Source: an uncultured Lachnospiraceae bacterium (lineage in GTDB: Bacteria; Bacillota; Clostridia; Lachnospirales; Lachnospiraceae). From it: 13,465 nucleotides of DNA. Where the stretch lies: contig CACWUI010000021.1 of NCBI GenBank assembly GCA_902764045.1, forward strand, positions 7,414-20,878. The letters are read 5' to 3'. The notes beneath the pieces were generated by a model. The model had not been told where the DNA came from, made no database searches, and was given only the letters and a program-made list of their open reading frames with translations. The position numbers and the translations under genes were made by a program. This document shows positions 4,660 through 11,847 of this stretch, in pieces (within the stretch, counting starts at the first letter, position 1; every line of letters starts with the position of its first letter).

Positions 4660-6177
4660 TTACTCGTCGGAAGGATCCTTCGCAATGGAGATCTTTATCC
4701 CGGGGGCTTCGCCGCCGTCGTCACTTTCGTTCTCGACGGAGTCAACGGAGCCGTCCGCATTTTCCTTTTCCACTTTGATGTTTACGGGAGGCGCATCCTC
4801 CACGGGATCACCGGTCTTTTCTTCCTCGTCCGGGTCAGCCACCACCTTAAGGTCAGGCTCTGAATCCCCCAGCACTCTCTTTCTGTACTCGGGAAGTTTG
4901 TCCTTAGTGATGTCCAGATTCTCACCTAAGGGATTGATAACGATACCCACATTGTCATCAAGCTCAAGCACCTGCTTGGGTCCCATGATCATGATGCCCC
5001 AGTCGTCCAGCTTATAAAGCTTTCTCATCTCGTCGATATCCGTGAAAAGACCGATAAACTCTTCATTCTCGGCATTGTTGATATGAGGGATGGCTACCTG
5101 GCCTTCGGGAGTTCTGGACTCTTCGCCGTTCTCGTCGCGCTGCTTGATGGGCACAAGAAGATTGGCACTCTTAAATGCCTCCCACATCTCCTTGTCCTTG
5201 CGCTCGCAGTTTGCCTTTCTCTCAGGATAATTAACGGGCCAGCGAAGTTCTGAAACACAGGTGTTCATGGCATATCTGAATTCGGGATTATAAAAAGGCG
5301 GGTGGGCCGGTGTCTCCTCGATAATAGTAGACTTCCTGTCTTCATCTGTAAGGAAATGATCTACTTCAAGGGGCACGTGATGCTGTCCGTTGTCAATGGT
5401 AACGGTCTTTACGCCCATAAGGGTGAGCCATACGAAAAGCGGAACCTGAAGATTTTCCTTGTTTGCCTCAAACACGGAAAGCTTTCTGAACTGCTTGCCG
5501 TAGAAATCAACCGCATCCTCTGCGTATGATCTCAATGAATAGATATCCACGGCGCCGTTGTTAAAGAAAGGTGCCTTTGTGGTATTGTCCAGTGTGAGGT
5601 AAATGGTATCCGCCTCTAAGATCTTCTTATAAAGAAGCTCCTGGATCTCATTCAGACGCGCCTGTTTTGAAGGATCATTATCCTTTTTCATCTTCTGCAC
5701 AACAGCGCTGAGTTCCTGTATGGTAAGAAAACGGAAAGACTCAATGTCGGAATTGTCGATCATTGCAGCCAGTTCGTCCATACGCTCCGGGGAGAGTCTG
5801 TCCTTGTTGGACTTGTTCCTGCCGTTTACAAGACTGGTGATGTAATAGCCTTCTTTAAAAAGGTCGGCGTTGTCGTTGTCAACCCATAAGCCGTATGCGT
5901 TGTCATTATCAGAGCCGTCTTCTTTAAAAGTGATCTCATTAAATGTATCACGACCGATCCTTTCGATGCCTGTGATCTTACATGTAAGAACAGGCTTATT
6001 CTCGCCGCTGAATACAACGATACCCTCACCTGCGTGCAGGGTTCCCTTCTGGATCATGCCTGAAAGGAATGTGGTAGGTACGTTGTTTCTGTTTACGGTC
6101 ATAACACCGTCTATCTTAAAAATGCTGTCTGATCCGGCAACACTTTCCGGAACATTATTTGTATTTTCGTCTGCCAT
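4660..6177 (-). CDS. EF-Tu domain-2-like / SseB-like multidomain protein
   Basis: The protein has 505 residues, acidic and cytosolic, with no signal peptide or membrane segment. ATG at 6177 is chosen because a GGGGG ribosome site lies 6 nt upstream; an in-frame TTG at 6216 falls in the -10 box. Residues about 17-117 resemble the beta-barrel second domain of translation GTPases (TTFLSGMIQKGTLHAGEGIVV, then TCKITGIERIGR and ending near FKEGYYIT), but there is no GTPase domain. Residues about 125-190 are helical and charged. Residues 332-428 resemble SseB (ANLLVPI, PHINNAENEEFIGLFTD, VGIVINPLGENLDI). Residues 188-276 show a weaker version of the same pattern, so there may be two SseB-like units in tandem. 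The last 70 residues are a low-complexity acidic tail. E. coli SseB is known from serine-sensitivity genetics only; molecular function is unclear. The gene is divergent from a small EF-hand-like protein and ends at a bidirectional terminator. Confidence 0.75.
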   Translation of the reverse strand: MADENTNNVPESVAGSDSIFKIDGVMTVNRNNVPTTFLSGMIQKGTLHAGEGIVVFSGENKPVLTCKITGIERIGRDTFNEITFKEDGSDNDNAYGLWVDNDNADLFKEGYYITSLVNGRNKSNKDRLSPERMDELAAMIDNSDIESFRFLTIQELSAVVQKMKKDNDPSKQARLNEIQELLYKKILEADTIYLTLDNTTKAPFFNNGAVDIYSLRSYAEDAVDFYGKQFRKLSVFEANKENLQVPLFVWLTLMGVKTVTIDNGQHHVPLEVDHFLTDEDRKSTIIEETPAHPPFYNPEFRYAMNTCVSELRWPVNYPERKANCERKDKEMWEAFKSANLLVPIKQRDENGEESRTPEGQVAIPHINNAENEEFIGLFTDIDEMRKLYKLDDWGIMIMGPKQVLELDDNVGIVINPLGENLDITKDKLPEYRKRVLGDSEPDLKVVADPDEEEKTGDPVEDAPPVNIKVEKENADGSVDSVENESDDGGEAPGIKISIAKDPSDE

Positions 6178-6215
6178 TTTGAACCCCCGTTCTGTAGTTA
6201 GATTTATTTTGTACA

Positions 6216-6221
6216 ATTATA
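6216..6221 (-). promoter_or_regulatory. -10 element for the SseB-like gene
   Basis: A perfect TATAAT is read on the minus strand from 6221 to 6216; the -35 position 17 nt upstream is only a T-run (6244-6239). Transcription would start near 6209, giving a leader of about 32 nt. The ribosome site sits in the loop of a small inverted repeat, GAAC-GGGG-GTTC (6192-6181 on the minus strand). Confidence 0.4.
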
Positions 6222-6251
6222 ACATTTATCCTGCATAAAAAAAATAAAATC

Positions 6252-6280
6252 TTGCGAAAAACATCCTAAAGATTTATCAT
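6252..6280 (+). promoter_or_regulatory. Sigma-A-type promoter of the small EF-hand-like gene
   Basis: TTGCGA (6252-6257) and TATCAT (6275-6280) are separated by 17 nt. The start would be near 6287, making the leader about 35 nt with AAAGGAGG at 6308-6315. The divergent -10 for the SseB-like gene lies about 30 bp to the left, so both could share one control region. Confidence 0.6.
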
Positions 6281-6321
6281 AAATCCGTAACATGACAATC
6301 GTTTTTCAAAGGAGGCAGATT

Positions 6322-6609
6322 ATGTCAGATGTAGAAGAGATCAAAAACGAAGCCGTTGATACGGCAGATGATGCAAACATTGAAAAAGGCAAGGTGACGG
6401 ATGCCATAAAGGACGGAGCAGGCAAGGTAAAGGATACCGTTAAAGGCGCACTTGATGCGGACGGAGACGGAAAGATCGAGCTTGAAGATATCAAAGACAG
6501 AGCAGGCCAGGTAGGCGGAAAGATAAAGGACGGCGCAGGCGCTCTGGGCGGCAAGCTTAAGGACGGTTTCGGTAAGATAGGCGGAGCCTTCGGCAAGAAG
6601 GAAGAATAA
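6322..6609 (+). CDS. Small Gly/Lys/Asp-rich protein with a single EF-hand-like loop
   Basis: The 95-residue protein starts at ATG 6322, 6 nt after a near-perfect AAAGGAGG (6308-6315); an upstream in-frame ATG at 6292 has no comparable site. Residues 45-56, DADGDGKIELED, match the 12-residue Ca2+-binding EF-hand loop (Asp at 1, 3 and 5, Gly at 6, Ile at 8), with Asp not Glu at position 12. Sequences before and after could form the flanking helices. KDGAGKV-type units recur at 30-36, 69-75 and 80-86, making an amphipathic Gly/Lys-rich protein with no Cys, Trp or signal peptide. The strong ribosome site and own promoter suggest high expression. Short YtxH- or CsbD-like stress proteins have comparable composition, but I do not recognise the family. 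Calcium binding is inferred. It is divergent from the SseB-like gene. Confidence 0.75.
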   Translation: MSDVEEIKNEAVDTADDANIEKGKVTDAIKDGAGKVKDTVKGALDADGDGKIELEDIKDRAGQVGGKIKDGAGALGGKLKDGFGKIGGAFGKKEE

Positions 6610-6611
6610 AC

Positions 6612-6640
6612 TGGATTTTCAGACAGGTTTCCGTTATAAT
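6612..6640 (+). promoter_or_regulatory. Promoter of the phosphate transporter-asparaginase unit
   Basis: TATAAT (6635-6640) is perfect; TGGATT (6612-6617) is a weak -35 at 17 nt. No hairpin terminator is visible between the small EF-hand-like gene (stop 6609) and this promoter, so some readthrough from upstream is likely. Confidence 0.55.
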
Positions 6641-6649
6641 AAACAGGTT

Positions 6650-6691
6650 ATGTTTGAAAAACCATTTTTTAATTTCAGAGGATTAAAATGA
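6650..6691 (+). CDS. Candidate 13-codon leader ORF overlapping the transporter start
   Basis: ATG 6650 opens a short frame encoding MFEKPFFNFRGLK whose TGA (6689-6691) overlaps the transporter ATG (6688-6690) as ATGA. That is the arrangement used in translational coupling. Its start is 10 nt after the -10 element, so it would lie within the first bases of the transcript. The transporter's own AGAGGA (6677-6682) is inside this ORF, so ribosomes on it would cover or expose that site. The only ribosome-site candidate for the leader itself is a weak AGG. It may be chance. Confidence 0.35.
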   Translation: MFEKPFFNFRGLK

Positions 6692-8526
6692 CCATATTTA
6701 ACTGTCTGTCCTTCCTGGGAGGGATAGCGATGTTTTTATACGGAATGCATGTTATGGGAGCGGGACTCTCAAGCACTTCCGGGGGAAAGATGGAATCTTT
6801 CCTCGAAAAATTTACAAATAACCCCATCAAGGCCGTGCTTCTGGGCGCGGGTGTGACTGCAGTTATCCAGTCATCATCCGCCACCACGGTCATGGTGGTC
6901 GGTTTCGTAAACTCCGGAATTATGAAGCTTGAGCAGGCCGTAGGCGTTATCATGGGCGCAAACGTGGGTACCACCGCCACATCCTGGATACTTTCCTTAT
7001 CCGGTGTCAGCGGTGAGAACCTGTTTATGAAGCTGCTTCAGCCGGCTTCCTTTGCCCCTGCCTTCGCCTTTGCCGGTGTCATTCTCGTAACATTCATAAA
7101 AAAAGAAAAGCAGAATAATATCGGCCAGATCCTTTTCGGTTTCGGTCTTTTGATGATAGGTATGGAATTCATGAGCGGCGCCGTTGCGCCTCTGGCGGAT
7201 TCCCCGGAATTTGCCCATTTCCTTACCATGTTTTCAAACCCCATATTGGGTATCCTTGCCGGTGTGGCTTTTACCGCTGCGGTACAGTCATCCTCGGCTT
7301 CGGTAGGTATCCTGCAGGCCCTGATCCTTACGGGCTCGGTGAATTTTTCCAGCGTTCTTCCCATCATCATGGGCCAGAACATCGGAACCTGCGTTACCGC
7401 CCTTATATCCAGTGCGGGCACTACCAAGAACGCCAAGCGGGCGGCATGTATCCATCTTTATTTCAATGTGATAGGTACCATACTGTTCGTTGCGGTATTC
7501 TACACTATCAATGCCTTTCATCCTTTTGAATTTTTGGACCAGCCTGCCACTACAATGGGTATAGCGATCTTCCATACCATATTCAATCTTCTTACCACGG
7601 CAGTACTTTTGCCCAACAGAAAGCTGCTTTTGAAGCTTGCTTACGCTACGGTTCGCGGAGGAGAAAAGAAAGATGACAAAGATGAAGTTCAGAGAAAATA
7701 TCTTGCGCGACTTGATGAGCGTTTCCTTAGCAATCCTTCTCTGGCGCTTGAGCAGGCAGCAGCAGTTGTCGGGCAAATGGCAGAGACTGCAAAAGAAAGC
7801 CTTCGTATTGCTGTTGATCTATTATGGACTTACGACTCGCAAAAGGCTGCGCAGGTAGTCGAGATGGAAGAACAGGTGGATGTGTACGAGGACAAGATAG
7901 GCTCGTATCTGCTGAAGCTGAATTCCAATGATATGACCGTAAGAGACGTGGATACCCACGGTATGCTGCTGAAGTGCATCGGAGACCTGGAAAGGATATC
8001 GGATCACGCCACCAACATACTGGAATCCGCACAGGAGAAATTCGAGAAAAAGGAAGAATTTTCCGAGGCGGTCACAAAGGAAATGCAGGTCTTTACAAGG
8101 GCTGTTATGGACACGGTTGATATCGCGGTGGAGACCGTAAAGACCAGGGACATGAAGATCGCCATGACCATAGAGCCTCACGAGGAGGTTATTGACAGGA
8201 TAAGCTACAGGATGAAGGAAAGAAGGATCATGTATCTGGCAAACGGCGAATGCACTCCCGTTATCGGATTCGTGCTTTCCGATCTGAATGTGGACCTGGA
8301 GCGTATCGGAGACCATTGTTCAAACATCGGTGTCACCATTATCGAGATCGGAAAGAACAACTACGATATGCATGAATACAAGGACTTCGAGGTAAAGGAC
8401 AAGAACAACGTAGAATTTAAAAAACAGGTTGCAGAGGTTGAGGAGATCTACAGGCTGCCGGAGCCGGTGGTGAAGAAAAAGACTCTAAGCAGCCAGCCTG
8501 TGACCAGACCTGATGAAATGGAATAA
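6688..8526 (+). CDS. Na+/phosphate cotransporter with C-terminal PhoU-like domain
   Basis: The 612-residue membrane protein is of the Na/Pi-cotransporter II (NptA/YjbB) type. Two inverted transport repeats are marked by QSSSATT (61-67) and QSSSAS (200-205), each followed by a Gly-Asn-Ile/Val-Gly-Thr element (GANVGTT 90-96, GQNIGT 229-234). About eight hydrophobic segments cover residues 5-315. From about 340 the protein is cytosolic, helical and charged, with the paired PhoU signatures DLERISDH (433-440, E435 and D439) and DLERIGDH (536-543, E538 and D542), and the tail after 565 is polar. The fusion of transporter and PhoU domain is the common bacterial form; YjbB of E. coli has been reported to export phosphate, so direction of transport is not certain. 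AGAGGA (6677-6682) is 5 nt before the start. The asparaginase gene begins 6 nt after the stop. Confidence 0.9.
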   Translation: MTIFNCLSFLGGIAMFLYGMHVMGAGLSSTSGGKMESFLEKFTNNPIKAVLLGAGVTAVIQSSSATTVMVVGFVNSGIMKLEQAVGVIMGANVGTTATSWILSLSGVSGENLFMKLLQPASFAPAFAFAGVILVTFIKKEKQNNIGQILFGFGLLMIGMEFMSGAVAPLADSPEFAHFLTMFSNPILGILAGVAFTAAVQSSSASVGILQALILTGSVNFSSVLPIIMGQNIGTCVTALISSAGTTKNAKRAACIHLYFNVIGTILFVAVFYTINAFHPFEFLDQPATTMGIAIFHTIFNLLTTAVLLPNRKLLLKLAYATVRGGEKKDDKDEVQRKYLARLDERFLSNPSLALEQAAAVVGQMAETAKESLRIAVDLLWTYDSQKAAQVVEMEEQVDVYEDKIGSYLLKLNSNDMTVRDVDTHGMLLKCIGDLERISDHATNILESAQEKFEKKEEFSEAVTKEMQVFTRAVMDTVDIAVETVKTRDMKIAMTIEPHEEVIDRISYRMKERRIMYLANGECTPVIGFVLSDLNVDLERIGDHCSNIGVTIIEIGKNNYDMHEYKDFEVKDKNNVEFKKQVAEVEEIYRLPEPVVKKKTLSSQPVTRPDEME

Positions 8527-8532
8527 TATATT

Positions 8533-9567
8533 ATGAAGGATATTTTGGTGATCTTTACCGGAGGCACCATTGGAAGCACCGTAAAAGGCGATTCCATAGG
8601 CATTGCCCCGGGAAGCAGCCAGACCATTATCCGGATGTATGAAAACGAACACGGTGATGCGGACAGATTTGAATTCGCATCACCGTTTACGATTTTAAGT
8701 GAGAATCTTACACCGGACCGTCTGAATGAGCTGCTGTTATTTCTTAATAAAACAGACCTGAAAAAATATAAGGGTGTGATCATCACCCACGGCACGGACA
8801 CATTGTCCTTTACCGCGGCCTTTTTGGGCACGCTTCTGAAGGACATTATTCCCTGTCCCCTGGTGGTGGTAGGTACGGACAAGCCGCCTGAGGTGCCGGG
8901 AAGCAATGCATTTGCCAATTTTGACGGCTCGGTAAAGCTTATCGACTTTCTGTCAAAAACGGGCATGTATAATGATGTGTTTACAGTCTGGCAAAAAGAA
9001 GGAACCTACGCCGCATACAAGGGAAGAGAGCTGATGGCTGCAGACAGCGGCTGTGACAGCCCGGCTGTTTACGGCGGACAGCCTTTCGCGGAGTTTTACC
9101 CTGAGGGGCTGAACATGACGGGAGAAGGATTCTCATGGAGGATAGTGATAAACACTCTCCATGAGGACAGGTGCCTTCCGGTTTTGGAAGAAGAAAAAAG
9201 AAGAGAGATATTCGCAGCCGGAATAAAGCCGGGACTGAAAGTGGCGGCTTTAAGACCATATCCGGGATTTTCCTATGAAGACGTGAGTGTGGAAAATGTC
9301 GATGCCGTGCTGGTCTACGGATATCATTCCGGCACATTTTGCACCGGTGAAGGTGCGGGAGAGGTTAAAGACAGGAGTCTGTGCATTCAGACCCTGACAG
9401 AAAAAAGTAAGAGCGCGGGCAGGCCTTTATACATAGCACCCTTTAAAGAAGATAAGAAAATATACGAGAGCGCAAAGGCGCTTGAGGGTGAGGATGTGAT
9501 AAAGCTGTATGATATGTCCTTTGAAGCGGCTTACGTTAACTGCCTCTTGCTTGAAACTTCAAGGTAA
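8533..9567 (+). CDS. Asparaginase family protein (L-asparaginase-like)
   Basis: The 344-residue protein matches bacterial-type asparaginases, which hydrolyse Asn to Asp and ammonia. The N-terminal nucleophile motif is FTGGTIGS with Thr12 in the catalytic place, and the second signature ITHGTDTLSFTAA carries Thr88 and Asp89 (HGTDT 86-90). C-terminal half shows the usual Pro-rich strand (RPYPGFS) and GYHSGTF turn. After the second signature, GTDKPPEVPGSNAFANFDGS replaces the GS-x-x-P segment common in AnsA/AnsB, so substrate preference could differ. No signal peptide: cytosolic. Its start lies 6 nt after the transporter stop with only a weak ribosome site (GGA about 10 nt upstream), so translation is probably coupled. 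The functional link to a phosphate transporter is not obvious; co-transcription may simply be local. Confidence 0.85.
   Translation: MKDILVIFTGGTIGSTVKGDSIGIAPGSSQTIIRMYENEHGDADRFEFASPFTILSENLTPDRLNELLLFLNKTDLKKYKGVIITHGTDTLSFTAAFLGTLLKDIIPCPLVVVGTDKPPEVPGSNAFANFDGSVKLIDFLSKTGMYNDVFTVWQKEGTYAAYKGRELMAADSGCDSPAVYGGQPFAEFYPEGLNMTGEGFSWRIVINTLHEDRCLPVLEEEKRREIFAAGIKPGLKVAALRPYPGFSYEDVSVENVDAVLVYGYHSGTFCTGEGAGEVKDRSLCIQTLTEKSKSAGRPLYIAPFKEDKKIYESAKALEGEDVIKLYDMSFEAAYVNCLLLETSR
9550..9563. repeat. Palindrome overlapping the ABC operon promoter
   Basis: CTTGAA-AC-TTCAAG is a perfect 6-bp inverted repeat at the very end of the asparaginase gene, covering the -35 at 9551-9556. It could be an operator for a small dimeric regulator or simply chance. 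Confidence 0.3.
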
Positions 9568-9579
9568 AAGAGATATGAT
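9551..9579 (+). promoter_or_regulatory. Sigma-A-type promoter of the ABC exporter operon
   Basis: TTGAAA (9551-9556) and TATGAT (9574-9579) are 17 nt apart. The transcription start would be near 9586, giving a 30-nt leader with AAGGA at 9601-9605, 10 nt before the ATG. The -35 lies inside the last codons of the asparaginase gene. Confidence 0.65.
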
Positions 9580-9615
9580 TATCAGATAACGTGTTCAAGA
9601 AAGGAACCCTTCATT

Positions 9616-11847
9616 ATGGGACGTTGGATGAAAACGTTAATGCCCTATAAGCTGTCGGTACTGCTGGTCATAGTACTGCTTATCGTACAGGCCATATGTG
9701 AATTAACGCTTCCTGACTATACATCCAGAATAATAGATACGGGGATACAGGGCTACGGCATAAAGCACGTGTGCCCTGAAAAAATAGTGCCCGAAGAGTT
9801 CGAGGCGGCCAAGCTTTTCATGGATGAAAATGAAAAAAAGCTTTGGGAAGACGCCTATGAAAAAAACGGGGATATATACGAGATAAGATATACCGACGAA
9901 AATACCTTAAATAACCTGGACGACGAGCTTGCCATATCACTGGTGCTTGACGGTCAGGTGGCGCAGATGGACGAGGAGACCCTGGTCAAAGTACTGGAGG
10001 AAAGCGAAGGATTAAGTCCGGAGATGCTGGGTATCACCGAGTATCCGGCGGACCTGCGCCCTGTTTTTAAAGCCATGGAAGAGACCGGGGAACTGGACTC
10101 TGCAATGCTTGAGGATATGAAAGTAAAACTGTCGCAGCAGCTGGATGCCATGGGAGGTGAGGCTCTGCAGATAAGTATGGGCAAGGCATTTGCCAAGACA
10201 CTGGAAGAGCAGGCCGGGGTGGATATCTATGCCAAGCAGCAGGATTATCTGTGGGGTACCGGCGGCATCATGATCATCATTGCCGTTATCCTGGCCTTTA
10301 CTATGATCCTTGTGTCCTTTATTGCCTCAAAGATAGGGGCAAGCGTTGGGCGTGACCTGCGAAGCGGAGTGTATTCCCGGGTCATGAAATTTTCCAATGC
10401 GGAGATAGAAAAATTTTCCACCGCATCCCTTATCACCCGGACTACCAATGACATACAGAATATCCAGATGACCACCACACTGGCCCTTAGGCTGGCATTG
10501 TTTTCGCCGGTCATGGCTATAGGCGGAGTGGTAAGGGTGGCTACCACGGGAGCAGGCATGTGGTGGGTCATTCTGACAGCCATCCTTGCCATTGTGGCCA
10601 TCATTATCTTCCTGTTTTCTCTTGTCATGCCCAAATTTGCCATCGTGCAAAAGCTGGTGGATAACATTAACCGTATCACCAGGGAGATCATCACGGGACT
10701 TCCCGTTATCAGGGCTTTCGGAAATGAGAAGAGGGAAGAGGAACGCTTTAAAGGCGCCAATATGGATCTTTATAATGTACAGGTTTTCATTAACCGCGCC
10801 ATTTCATTTATGTATCCTGCCTTTATGTTCGTGATGTTCGGCGTTTCCTGTCTTATCGTATGGGTGGGGGCCCACAGGATAGATGCGGGATATATGCGCG
10901 TGGGTCAGATGACCGCATTCATCACCTACACCATGCATATCATCCTTTCTTTTATAATGCTTACGGTCATGGCGGTTATGATCCCAAGAGCCGCCATTGC
11001 TGCAAAGCGTGTGGATGAAGTCATAAATACAGAGTCTTCCATTAAGAATAAGCCGGATGCCCGAAAGATGTCCGATGTAAAAGGCACCGTGGATTTTGAA
11101 AATGTGCACTTTACATATCCGGGAGCGGACGGAGAGGTCTTAAGCGACATCACATTTACCGCAGAGGCGGGAAAGACCACGGCCATCATAGGTTCCACGG
11201 GCTGCGGCAAATCCACTCTTATCCAGCTTATACCAAGGCTTTATGACGTAAGCGCCGGAGAGGTAAAGGTGGACGGGGTAAATGTTAAGGACATCGAATT
11301 AAAGAGTCTGCGTGAAGCCATCGGCTATGTGCCCCAGAAAGGGATACTTTTCTCCGGGACCATCAGGTCAAATATTTCCTACGGGAATACGGAGGCTACG
11401 GACGAAGAGATAAGAGAGGCGGCGGCCATCGCCCAGGCAGACGACTTCATTGAAAAAAAGGAAGAGGGCTACGACAGCCCCATCTCCCAGGGCGGGACCA
11501 ATGTGTCCGGCGGTCAGAAGCAAAGGCTTGCCATAGCAAGGGCTCTGGCAAAGCATCCTAAGATATATATTTTCGACGACAGCTTTTCGGCCCTTGACGT
11601 AAAGACCGACAGGAAGCTGCGTGAAGCGTTGAAAGAGAACGTGGGAGATTCCACGGTCATCATCGTTGCCCAGCGTGTGAGCACCATCCTGAACGCGGAT
11701 CTTATACTGGTAATGGATGAAGGCAGGATAGTAGGCAGAGGCACCCACAGGGAGCTGATAGCTTCATGCGCCACCTACAGGGAGATCGCCGAGTCCCAGC
11801 TCTCCCCCGATGAGCTGAACCGAAAGGGGGTGAGCGCCAATGTCTGA
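9616..11847 (+). CDS. ABC exporter subunit A, permease-ATPase with degenerate catalytic site
   Basis: The 743-residue half-transporter has six membrane helices followed by an ATPase domain. TM1 is about 12-32 and TM2 about 214-236; between them lies an acidic, mostly helical insertion of about 165 residues (about 45-210) that topology places outside the cell. Typical exporters have only a short loop there and total near 580 residues. ATPase motifs: Walker A GSTGCGKST (526-534), Q-loop Gln574, signature VSGGQ (630-634), Walker B IYIFDD (650-655). The catalytic Glu after Walker B is Asp655, and the switch His is Gln686 (VAQRVST), so this domain should hydrolyse ATP poorly. This matches one partner of BmrCD/LmrCD-type heterodimers. 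The stop overlaps the next gene's start by 8 nt. Substrate is unknown: drugs, lipids or peptides are all possible. Confidence 0.9.
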   Translation: MGRWMKTLMPYKLSVLLVIVLLIVQAICELTLPDYTSRIIDTGIQGYGIKHVCPEKIVPEEFEAAKLFMDENEKKLWEDAYEKNGDIYEIRYTDENTLNNLDDELAISLVLDGQVAQMDEETLVKVLEESEGLSPEMLGITEYPADLRPVFKAMEETGELDSAMLEDMKVKLSQQLDAMGGEALQISMGKAFAKTLEEQAGVDIYAKQQDYLWGTGGIMIIIAVILAFTMILVSFIASKIGASVGRDLRSGVYSRVMKFSNAEIEKFSTASLITRTTNDIQNIQMTTTLALRLALFSPVMAIGGVVRVATTGAGMWWVILTAILAIVAIIIFLFSLVMPKFAIVQKLVDNINRITREIITGLPVIRAFGNEKREEERFKGANMDLYNVQVFINRAISFMYPAFMFVMFGVSCLIVWVGAHRIDAGYMRVGQMTAFITYTMHIILSFIMLTVMAVMIPRAAIAAKRVDEVINTESSIKNKPDARKMSDVKGTVDFENVHFTYPGADGEVLSDITFTAEAGKTTAIIGSTGCGKSTLIQLIPRLYDVSAGEVKVDGVNVKDIELKSLREAIGYVPQKGILFSGTIRSNISYGNTEATDEEIREAAAIAQADDFIEKKEEGYDSPISQGGTNVSGGQKQRLAIARALAKHPKIYIFDDSFSALDVKTDRKLREALKENVGDSTVIIVAQRVSTILNADLILVMDEGRIVGRGTHRELIASCATYREIAESQLSPDELNRKGVSANV

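Noticed and set aside
7288..8316. Antisense frames of 160 residues or so opposite the phosphate transporter
   Set aside because: They mirror the codon pattern of a clearly conserved gene, have no ribosome site or promoter, and show no domain motifs.
10245..10760. A 171-residue antisense frame opposite ABC subunit A
   Set aside because: It is Met/Ile/Arg-rich, lies fully within a conserved membrane domain and has no start context.
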